From: Desulfobulbaceae bacterium DB1
Lineage (GTDB): Bacteria; Desulfobacterota; Desulfobulbia; Desulfobulbales; SURF-16
DNA length: 64,000 bases
Assembly (NCBI GenBank): GCA_001914235.1
Contig: MQUF01000002.1
Location: forward strand, 186,001 to 250,000
Reading direction: 5' to 3'
Of this stretch, positions 8,354 to 15,394 are shown one piece after another. Both the position numbers and the translations under genes were made by a program. The notes beneath the pieces were generated by a model. That model saw only the letters and a list, made by a program, of their open reading frames with translations, had not been told where the DNA came from and searched no databases. Within the stretch, counting starts at the first letter, position 1; each line of letters begins with the position of its first letter.

Positions 8354-8863
8354 ATGGACGAAGTGATCCATATCGCAAAGATCCTTGCTCAAGCGCAAGA
8401 TCTCCTCCGGTGCGGGAAGATCGGAAATTCCATGGTCCGGAAGTCCGCCATTATCGGCACCCCCATGGAAATCCTGACGTTGAAAGGCGATCTCCACTCA
8501 TGGTTCGTACCAGTTACACTCGGCGACCGTCTTGCCGGTTTTTTTCAGTTCCTCTCCGATCTGACATTGATGCGCTACTCCAGCTTTCAACGACGAGATG
8601 ACAGCATTGAAGGCTGCCCGGCAGCGGATTCTTGGCTTGACGAGGAAACCATCCGGCACCTTGCCCAAAAGAACGCTCGCCCTGGAGAAACCGTTGAAAA
8701 CACCTTCCTCACTTTTGATCGAACGCCTTCACGATTGGCGTGGGCTGCCGTACTCACGTCTGCCGACGGAAAGAAACGGACTCTCCATATAGCAGGGCAG
8801 ACGGTATGGGAAGCAACAAAAACAGACAATGACGCCGAATCATTTGCAGGACATCTTTCATAA
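8354..8863 (+). CDS. Unknown protein paired with the C39-like peptidase
   Basis: A 169-residue protein from the ATG at 8354, two bases after the peptidase stop, so translational coupling is likely. No signal peptide or membrane segment. It contains LLRCGKIGNSMVRKSAIIGTPMEILTLKGDLHSWFVPVTLGDRLAGFFQF in three adjoining segments with alternating beta pattern, then a polar middle and a C-terminal stretch TLHIAGQTVWEATK. I do not recognise the family. Proximity suggests it is a substrate, partner or inhibitor of the peptidase. It is followed by a strong hairpin. With the upstream gene broken it may now be poorly expressed. Confidence 0.6.
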   Translation: MDEVIHIAKILAQAQDLLRCGKIGNSMVRKSAIIGTPMEILTLKGDLHSWFVPVTLGDRLAGFFQFLSDLTLMRYSSFQRRDDSIEGCPAADSWLDEETIRHLAQKNARPGETVENTFLTFDRTPSRLAWAAVLTSADGKKRTLHIAGQTVWEATKTDNDAESFAGHLS

Positions 8864-8907
8864 CGTTTTCACAATAGGTTACCGGCAAATTTCACATCTC
8901 CCGCCGG

Positions 8908-8945
8908 AATAAAGCTGAACAGCCCATAGGTTGTTCAGCTTTATT
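8908..8945 (+). terminator. Hairpin after peptidase/partner genes
   Basis: AATAAAGCTGAACA at 8908-8921 pairs perfectly with its complement at 8932-8945, a 14-bp stem with a 10-base loop, 45 bases after the stop. The 3' side ends TTTATT, so a weak U-rich tail is included. It probably ends the two-gene transcript. Confidence 0.7.
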
Positions 8946-9196
8946 CATAACTTGAAAAAGAATCTTACCGGCTGGGAAGGAAAACCTTCCACTGAGTAGT
9001 CACAAAGCAGGAGCTTTTCCGCCCCACAGCAAAAAACTCCCACATTAAACTGTTATTTCAACATGTTAGTCGAAAAGACCCGTAAACCCCTCATGATTTT
9101 CATAATTTCAGAACTCCTGATGTCGTAGCGTGATTCCAATAAGTTATGTCACTATTTCTGATTCCGGCCTGTTACCGGTTTTAGCGCCTGAAATAC

Positions 9197-9286
9197 TTCA
9201 AGTACTTAGCGTGCCGAAAATTAAAGGTGTTATCTGATCAGAAAGTACCGCCACTTCAAGTACTTTAGGCATTTTAAGTACTTGAG
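9197..9286. repeat. Three copies of an AAGTACTT-centred palindromic motif
   Basis: ACTTCAAGTACTT occurs at about 9196-9208 and 9253-9265, and its inverse AAGTACTTGA at 9276-9285. The last two form a perfect 10-bp inverted repeat (9256-9265 with 9276-9285) around a 10-base loop. The surrounding 8946-9626 stretch contains no convincing gene. Function unknown; it could be an operator cluster or a decayed repeat. Confidence 0.5.
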
Positions 9287-9465
9287 GCACTTTTGTCGAA
9301 CCACAATTCCGGCATCAAAGTAAAATCCGCCCTGATCAGTTTTCCCATGCTGAAATTGTCCCATTATGTCGACAGGAAACCGGGCAAAGCCGGTAAAATC
9401 CCGCGAGAAAAACTCGGGTCGGATTACGAGCTCAACATTGATGAGTCCGTAAAAAATCTTTTTTT

Positions 9466-9546
9466 ACCACTGAGAGCACAAAGTGCGCAGAGAAAATATT
9501 TTAAATTGCAGTATGTTACCTCTGCGTGCTCCGTGGTCTCTGTGGT
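9466..9546. repeat. Long imperfect extragenic inverted repeat
   Basis: Positions 9466-9492 (begins ACCACTGAGAGCACAAAG, ends GCGCAGAG) match the complement of 9520-9546 (ends CTCTGTGGT) at 21 of 27 positions, with a 27-base AT-rich loop. The 'cactgagagcacagag / ctctgtgctctgtggt' wording is a widespread extragenic palindrome type; a related one lies at 39886-39931. Confidence 0.6.
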
Positions 9547-9626
9547 TGATTTTCAGTTTTTACGAAACCATCAACATTCAAAAGCTGAAGATTCATCATA
9601 ACGAATTAAAAAAAAAGATAAAAAAA

Positions 9627-9656
9627 TTGACTTCCCTGATTTTACCATGAAATAAT
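9627..9656 (+). promoter_or_regulatory. Probable sigma-70 promoter of hydrogenase operon
   Basis: TTGACT at 9627-9632 and AATAAT at 9651-9656 with an 18-base spacer, about 48 bases upstream of the hydrogenase large-subunit ATG. TGGAGA precedes that ATG as ribosome binding site. Confidence 0.5.
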
Positions 9657-9704
9657 CTCCTACCATGTTCAGACTACAGAGAGAAAAAAAATGGAGAATA
9701 TTCT

Positions 9705-11216
9705 ATGAAAATCGATCTCGGCCCGGTGACACGACTTGAGGGCCATCTTAATGTCAGGACGACAATCACCAACAATGTTGTCGAAGACGCCCAATGCATC
9801 GGCGAAATGTTCAGGGGGTTTGAAATTATCCTGCGCGGCCGGGATCCACTGGACGCGCAACAGATCACCCAACGCATCTGCGGCGTCTGTCCGTATGCCC
9901 ATGCCATTGCCTCGTCGTATGCCCAGGAAAAAGCCTATGGCCTGAACACTCCGGCCAACGGGCGCATCCTGCACAACCTCATTCAGGGCGCCAACCATCT
10001 CTATGATTATCTGCTCCATTTTTATCAGCTTTCCGCCCTGGATTTCGTCGATATCACCGCGGTGCTGCAATATCAAGGGACTGATCACGATCTGGTCAAG
10101 GTCAAGGAATGGGTGAAGGCCGAGCTTGCCTCGGGCAAACCCTTTCCGGCAGCCCCTTTTCTGCCGCGCCTGTCAGGCCGCTATATCGAAGATACGGAAG
10201 TGAACATCGGTGCCTTGAAGCACTATCTGGAAGCAATGGAGCTGCAGAAAAAGGCGAACCGGGCCTCCGCCATTTTCGGCGGAAAATTTCCCCATGCCAC
10301 CGCCGTTTTTCCGGGCGGCTGCGCCCAGACCCCGGAAATCGACATGATTACCGCCTATCAGGCGCTGATAGAAGAGGTGCGGGATTTCATCCACCGGAAA
10401 TATATCCCTGATCTGGTCACCGTGGCCGGGGCCTTTCCCGAATACTGGGACATCGGCGCCAGCAAGGGCGATTTCATGTCATTCGGCCTCTTGCCCTTTG
10501 GTCCGCAACCTGACAGCAAAAGACTTTTTTCTCCCGGTATTCTCGCCGGCGGCACGATCTCTCCCGTTGATTTCAGCCGGATTACCGAGGATGTCAAATA
10601 CGCACGATATTCTTCGCCGTCCGGACTTTCCGTCCCGGAAGGCGAGCTTGTGCCGGATGTTGACAAGGCTTCCGCCTACTCATGGGTAAAGGCGCCCCGT
10701 TATAACGGCCGGATGGTGGAAGTGGGCGCCGCGGCCAGGGTGCTGGTGGAATACCATCAGGGCAATAACCTGCAGGTGAAAAAGCTGGTTGACCATTTTG
10801 CCGGTATCGCCGGTATTACCCCGGATAAATTGAATTCCGTGCTGGGCCGGCATCTGAGCCGGGCCATCTGCGGGGCGGTCATTGCCGATTTCCTGCTGGA
10901 GGAGTGCGAACGAATTGAACCAGGCAAACCCGGCGGGGCGGAGATCGTCGTCAGCGCCGAGGGCGAGGGATACGGCGCCACCGAGGCCTCCAGGGGCGCC
11001 CTGCTCCACTATATCCGCCTGAAGGACCATAAGGTTGAAAAATATGAATGCGTGGTGCCGACCACCTGGAACTGCTCGCCCCGAGACGACAAGGGCAATC
11101 CCGGGGCACTGGAATCAGCTCTGATCGGCACCCGGGTCGAAAATCCGGAAGAACAAATCGAATCGGTGCGAATCGTTCATTCCTTTGATCCCTGTCTTGC
11201 CTGTGCCGTGCATTAA
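9705..11216 (+). CDS. [NiFe] hydrogenase large (catalytic) subunit without C-terminal extension
   Basis: A 503-residue NiFe-site subunit. The N terminus IDLGPVTRLEGHL is typical; the first cysteine motif RICGVCPYAHA (around residue 57) and the second, DPCLACAVH, supply the four Cys ligands of Ni and Fe. The stop codon follows the last His directly. Most group 1 enzymes carry about 15 further residues, cut off by a maturation protease once nickel is in place; here nothing remains to cut. The small subunit follows 62 bases later, the reverse of the common small-large order. That subunit has a Tat signal, so the complex should be periplasmic. No cytochrome b anchor or maturation gene is near. 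The next gene is a heme chemoreceptor. Confidence 0.92.
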   Translation: MKIDLGPVTRLEGHLNVRTTITNNVVEDAQCIGEMFRGFEIILRGRDPLDAQQITQRICGVCPYAHAIASSYAQEKAYGLNTPANGRILHNLIQGANHLYDYLLHFYQLSALDFVDITAVLQYQGTDHDLVKVKEWVKAELASGKPFPAAPFLPRLSGRYIEDTEVNIGALKHYLEAMELQKKANRASAIFGGKFPHATAVFPGGCAQTPEIDMITAYQALIEEVRDFIHRKYIPDLVTVAGAFPEYWDIGASKGDFMSFGLLPFGPQPDSKRLFSPGILAGGTISPVDFSRITEDVKYARYSSPSGLSVPEGELVPDVDKASAYSWVKAPRYNGRMVEVGAAARVLVEYHQGNNLQVKKLVDHFAGIAGITPDKLNSVLGRHLSRAICGAVIADFLLEECERIEPGKPGGAEIVVSAEGEGYGATEASRGALLHYIRLKDHKVEKYECVVPTTWNCSPRDDKGNPGALESALIGTRVENPEEQIESVRIVHSFDPCLACAVH

Positions 11217-11278
11217 TCCGGGCGAGGCGGAAATCCCCATGGCAGCTTCTGCCTGTTCCAATCCAAGGAGTCAACATT

Positions 11279-12187
11279 ATGCTTGATCGACGTGAATTTG
11301 TTAAACTGGCCGCTGCCTTGACTACGGCTTTCAGTATAAGCAATCTGCCCGAGCCGGTTGCCGCCGCCTTGAAAAAAATCAATCCCGAGGCGATTCCCAA
11401 GCTGCTTTATCTGCAGGGCCAATCCTGCACGGGCTGTTCCATTTCCCTGCTGCAGTCGGAATCGCCCTCGCCCCTGACCATGATAACCGACTATTCCCAA
11501 CTGGCCTTTCATGCCGACCTTTCCGCCACCTCCGGCAAGCAATCCATTGATTTGATCGAAAAGTTCATTTCCGGCCAGGCGGGTGAATACATTCTCGCCC
11601 TGGAAGGATCTATCCCGGATTCAATGCCCATAGCCTGCATGATCGGCCATAAGACCCTGGCCGCCTATCTTGAAGAAGCGGCCCGCACCATGAGTGCGGC
11701 GGTGGCCATCGGCTCCTGCGCCTGCGATGGAGGTATCCCCGCAGCGGAAGGGAATCTGACCGGCGCCATCGGCCTGCAGGAGTTTTATGCAAAACGCAAC
11801 ATCGATAAAACAGTGGTGAACATCCGCGGCTGCTCCGTTCATCCGGACTGGGTATGGCAGACCATCGTGCACCTGGTGAAAATAGGACTTCCCGAACTGA
11901 CGGAAAACGGATCACCCAGCCTTTTTTATGCGCGTTCCATCCATGAAACCTGCCCCAGATATCATGATTTCCAACAGGAAATTTTCGCGCAGAAACTGGG
12001 AGACAAGGGTTGCCTTTTCAAGCTCGGCTGCCTCGGCCCGCAAACCATGGCCGACTGTTCATCACGCTGGTGGAACGGGGGACGAACCTGGTGTATAGAC
12101 GCCAATGCGCCATGCATCGGCTGCGCCTCTCCCCTGTTTGCCAGAAAAAAAGACATGCCTTTTTACAGGATCAATCGTCAGGGATAA
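11279..12187 (+). CDS. [NiFe] hydrogenase small (Fe-S) subunit, Tat-exported
   Basis: 302 residues, electron-transfer partner of the upstream large subunit. RREFVK at residues 4-9 plus a hydrophobic stretch is a Tat signal. Proximal-cluster ligands: CTGC (50, 53), GSCACDGG and RGCSVHPDW. Distal-cluster ligands: HETC, then DKGCLFKLGCLGP. The medial-cluster region reads ADCSSRWWNGG, TWCIDANAPCIGC: a Cys stands where standard enzymes have Pro (Pro238 of Desulfovibrio enzymes), as in [NiFeSe] hydrogenases, so the medial cluster may be [4Fe-4S] instead of [3Fe-4S]. No C-terminal membrane anchor is seen; the protein is probably soluble in the periplasm. It is 18 bases from the chemoreceptor gene. 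Confidence 0.92.
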   Translation: MLDRREFVKLAAALTTAFSISNLPEPVAAALKKINPEAIPKLLYLQGQSCTGCSISLLQSESPSPLTMITDYSQLAFHADLSATSGKQSIDLIEKFISGQAGEYILALEGSIPDSMPIACMIGHKTLAAYLEEAARTMSAAVAIGSCACDGGIPAAEGNLTGAIGLQEFYAKRNIDKTVVNIRGCSVHPDWVWQTIVHLVKIGLPELTENGSPSLFYARSIHETCPRYHDFQQEIFAQKLGDKGCLFKLGCLGPQTMADCSSRWWNGGRTWCIDANAPCIGCASPLFARKKDMPFYRINRQG

Positions 12188-12205
12188 GGATCAGGAGATA
12201 ACGAG

Positions 12206-13867
12206 ATGGCCCAGAGACCGCGTACAAGTTTGTCGATCACAATGAAACTGGTTCTTGCCGTGGTGGCCGTGCTTTTTGCAGCACTGGTTGCGGGAACATT
12301 TTTCCTGACCCGTTATGTAAAAACGGAAATGACCACCGCCTATATGGATTCGGTTGAAACCCTGTCCATATCCCTGCAGCAAGGGGTCAAGGATTCACTG
12401 GAACGGGGGCAAATGGAAAATTTCCAGAAACTGCTGCTCAACCAGAAAAAAATTGCAGGCGTCATGGATGTGTCGCTGTACGACCGGAACCTGGTGGTCA
12501 ACCTGTCATCCTCAGGTGCTGCAAAAAAGGGGCAGGTCCTTGATCACCAATTACAAAAAGAGGTGAATGCTTCATCCGAACCGCTCTGGAAGATCGGCGC
12601 ATCGGATGTGTGTATTTTTATTCCCCAGATCGTCACCGCAGACTGCGTGCGGTGCCATCCGGCCTGGAAGGAGAAAGAACATGGCGGCGTCATTGCCCTG
12701 ACTTTCGACCTCACCCCGCTCAATCGCTCTTTGTCCCAACAAAAAATGATGCTGACAATCGGCAGCGCCGTGCTTCTCTTGATGGTGAGCGGGCTTATTT
12801 TCATACTGGCCCGTTCCGTCACCAAACCTGTGGTGATGATGACCCAGGCCATGGAGCGGCTGGCGGACGGTGACGTCAACGTGACGATACCCGCCCAGGA
12901 AAGAGACGACGAGATCGGTAAAATGGCGGATGCGGTGCAGGTTTTCAAGAAAAATGCCGTTGAGCGGCAACGCCTGGAGATGGAACAGGAAGAAAACAAA
13001 CGACTTGCCGAGCAGGAAAAAACCAGCTTGATGCATAAAATGGCCGGGGATTTTGAATCAAGCATCGGCCGTTTGATCACGGATGTTTCCGCCGCGGTGC
13101 ATGACATGGAAGAAACCGCCAGGGTCATGTCCGGAAATGCGGAGCAGGCCAGGAAAAAATCCAATGATGCGGCGACATCGGCCGGCGAGACATCGGCCAA
13201 TGTCATGAATGTCGCGGCATCCACCGAAGAATTGTCCGGCTCTGTCGGAGAAATAAATAAGCAGGTCTGCCAATCCGCGGAGATTTCCCGGCAGGCGGTG
13301 GAGAAGGCGGAGAGGTCGAACCAGTTGATTGCCGGCCTGGTGGACTCATCCCGAAAAATCGGGGAGGTGGTGCAGCTTATCACCGAGGTAGCCGGACAAA
13401 CAAAACTGCTGGCCCTGAATGCCACCATCGAGGCGGCGCGGGCCGGGGAAGCAGGCAAGGGATTTGCGGTTGTGGCCAACGAGGTCAAGGAACTGGCCAG
13501 GCAGACCACCATCGCCACCACGGAAATCAGTGAGCAGATCAGCGGCATCCAGGGTGCCACCGATAATGCGGTGGAAGCAATTCAGGACATCAGCGCGACA
13601 ATTGAAGAATTGAGCAAAATCGCCGCCACCATATCCAGGGCAGTGGACGGCCAGGGCAATGTCACCCGGGATATCGCCGTGAACACCCAACAGGCGGCTG
13701 CCGCCACCCAGGATGTATCAAAGAATATCTCCGTTGTGGCCGAGGCGACGGAGGAAACGGGCGAGGCATCCAACCACGTTCTGGAGGCCGCGTCGATACT
13801 GTCCGGCAAAGTTCGCATGCTGCATGACGAAGTGGAAAAATTCCTCAGCCAGGTTCGTTCTTCATAG
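12206..13867 (+). CDS. Methyl-accepting chemotaxis protein with periplasmic heme-binding domain
   Basis: 553 residues. TM helix 1 at about 13-33; a periplasmic domain (about 35-180) of the Tll0287/DUF3365 kind with one c-type heme site, CVRCH near residue 147; TM2 at about 187-208; a HAMP domain ([24 protein letters not shown]); then the cytoplasmic methyl-accepting domain, with the hairpin tip [22 protein letters not shown] split across about 395-420. CAGGAGAT precedes the ATG. It would signal to CheA/CheW from a heme in the periplasm. Being 18 bases after a periplasmic hydrogenase suggests sensing of H2-derived electrons or redox state; that link is inference. Confidence 0.92.
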   Translation: MAQRPRTSLSITMKLVLAVVAVLFAALVAGTFFLTRYVKTEMTTAYMDSVETLSISLQQGVKDSLERGQMENFQKLLLNQKKIAGVMDVSLYDRNLVVNLSSSGAAKKGQVLDHQLQKEVNASSEPLWKIGASDVCIFIPQIVTADCVRCHPAWKEKEHGGVIALTFDLTPLNRSLSQQKMMLTIGSAVLLLMVSGLIFILARSVTKPVVMMTQAMERLADGDVNVTIPAQERDDEIGKMADAVQVFKKNAVERQRLEMEQEENKRLAEQEKTSLMHKMAGDFESSIGRLITDVSAAVHDMEETARVMSGNAEQARKKSNDAATSAGETSANVMNVAASTEELSGSVGEINKQVCQSAEISRQAVEKAERSNQLIAGLVDSSRKIGEVVQLITEVAGQTKLLALNATIEAARAGEAGKGFAVVANEVKELARQTTIATTEISEQISGIQGATDNAVEAIQDISATIEELSKIAATISRAVDGQGNVTRDIAVNTQQAAAATQDVSKNISVVAEATEETGEASNHVLEAASILSGKVRMLHDEVEKFLSQVRSS

Positions 13868-13963
13868 CCGTGCGATTCTCACCCTGAAGGCCAATGACAA
13901 AAAACATGCAGATGCGGCACCCGGGAATCAGCAGAAGTTTGCCGGGTTGCCGGTGAGGAGATC

Positions 13964-14407
13964 ATGGAATTTTTCGCCTTTGCCGACATTGTCACAAGCC
14001 AGGAGGAAATCAGGAACAAAGTGTCTTTCGACAATCTCCCGATTTTCTGCGAGGAAATTGAGGCGGTGGATGCGGCTGAGGAATTGGGCAGAGTCGTTTA
14101 TTTCCGGCACTGGGGACGTTTTCACCTCCGGCGGGAGACCATTATGGGCGGTGTGCGTTTTTCCGTGCCGGACTGCCCAAACGCCCTGGCCTGGACCGTG
14201 ACCACGGGCTATCCGCCCCACCCGGAAAAAATAGTCCTGCATGCTGCCGTCAACAGGACCGGGCATGATGCTGAATTTATTGCCGCAACCCAGGAACTGC
14301 TGAACGCTTTCCAGGCCGGACTTGAAAAAAACTTCGGCAGCGAGTCGGCCATGGCGCCTCCCCGCCCCTTTGTGATAACCGACCTGCGGAGGCAGACCAC
14401 GGATTAA
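13964..14407 (+). CDS. Conserved-looking unknown protein
   Basis: 147 residues, ATG at 13964 preceded by GAGGAGATC. It is soluble, without signal or membrane segments, and is rich in aromatic and His residues in the middle: YFRHWGRFHLRRETIMGGVRFSVPDCPNALAW in two adjoining parts, then TTGYPPHPEKIVLHAAVNR. The C-terminal third is predicted helical. I do not recognise the family. It lies 97 bases after the chemoreceptor gene and 18 bases before the DUF1499 remnant, so it may belong to the tail of the hydrogenase operon. Confidence 0.6.
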   Translation: MEFFAFADIVTSQEEIRNKVSFDNLPIFCEEIEAVDAAEELGRVVYFRHWGRFHLRRETIMGGVRFSVPDCPNALAWTVTTGYPPHPEKIVLHAAVNRTGHDAEFIAATQELLNAFQAGLEKNFGSESAMAPPRPFVITDLRRQTTD

Positions 14408-14424
14408 CGGCAACAAGGACGGAT

Positions 14425-14757
14425 ATGAAAACAACGTTTCTCATTGTCTCCGCCGCAATCAGCGCCTTCATTCTCCTGTTCATTGTTCTCGCCGTGATGT
14501 CCAGGTCGGGAAAGGCCCCGGGACTGACCGAAGGACGTCTCGCCAAATGCCCCGATACCCCGAATTGCGTCTGCAGCGAGCAAAAAGACGATACCAGGCA
14601 TTTCATTGCCCCCATCATGATCCCTTCCGCCGTCACGATTGACAGCCTGGCCCTTCTCAAAACCACAATCCGGGAAATGGGCGGCACCCTGCGGGCGGAA
14701 AGCGATAATTACCTTGCATCCACTTTTTCGTCGCCCCTTTTCGGATTTGTCCGATGA
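14425..14757 (+). pseudogene. DUF1499 family protein, frameshifted (N-terminal part)
   Basis: The frame has an N-terminal TM helix (about 5-27), then CPDTPNCVCSEQ and the DUF1499 body up to SPLFGFVR, where it hits a stop. The expected continuation, [26 protein letters not shown], is encoded one frame over starting at the same place. Removing one C of the CC pair at 14751-14752 restores FGFVDDLEIRL. So the gene has a one-base insertion, or the sequence has an error there. Even when repaired the frame does not end as DUF1499 proteins usually do, but runs into a potassium-channel segment. Confidence 0.75.
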
Positions 14758-15325
14758 CTTGGAAATCCGTCTCGATTTGAGCGAAAAAGTGGTCCACATC
14801 CGTTCCGCCTCCAGAGTCGGTTATAGTGATGCAGGTGCCAACAGGAAGCGCAGCGAAGTGCTCAGGAAACGTTTTAACAGGGTGTTCCGTGTCCTGAAAC
14901 TTGTTCAGTACCTGAAAGAGGCGAACCTGCTTATCAATGCCCTGCGAGCCAGCCTGCGCAAGATCACGGTTTTTCTTTTCACCGTTCTGACCATGGTGGT
15001 TATTTTCGGTTCTCTGATGTACGTTATTGAAGGGGAGGGAAACGGTTTCACGAGTATTCCGCGCAGTATCTACTGGGCCATTGTTACCATGACGACCGTC
15101 GGCTACGGCGACATCTCCCCGGTAACCAGCCTGGGACAAACGCTGGCATCACTTATCATGATCATCGGCTACGGCATTATCGCCGTTCCCACCGGCATCG
15201 TTTCTGTCGAAATGTCCCAGGCATGGAAGCACAAGCCCGTTTCAACCCAGGCCTGCCCGGAATGCAGTGCCGAAGGACATGATCATGACGCAAAACACTG
15301 CAAATATTGCGGCAGCAAGCTCTGA
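14758..15325 (+). pseudogene. DUF1499 tail fused to C-terminal half of a voltage-gated K+ channel
   Basis: After the frameshift the frame reads the DUF1499 end ([23 protein letters not shown]) and then, without a stop, [18 protein letters not shown], which is the end of an S4 helix and S4-S5 linker. S5 ([20 protein letters not shown]), the pore helix and filter [10 protein letters not shown]6 ([18 protein letters not shown]) and a zinc-ribbon tail (CPEC...CKYCG) follow. Helices S1-S3 and most of S4 are missing. No start codon with a binding site opens the channel part on its own. The simplest reading is a deletion that fused two neighbouring genes, then or before a frameshift. Confidence 0.7.
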
Positions 15326-15394
15326 TTTCAGGCAAAAGCCGGGTTTGTGCATGCATCCAGCCGCCCGGCATCATGGAAGGACCAACCGGCAACA

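Noticed and set aside
9293-9601. 102-residue open frame before the hydrogenase operon
   Set aside because: It translates through the extragenic inverted repeat at 9466-9546 and has no ribosome binding site or family resemblance.
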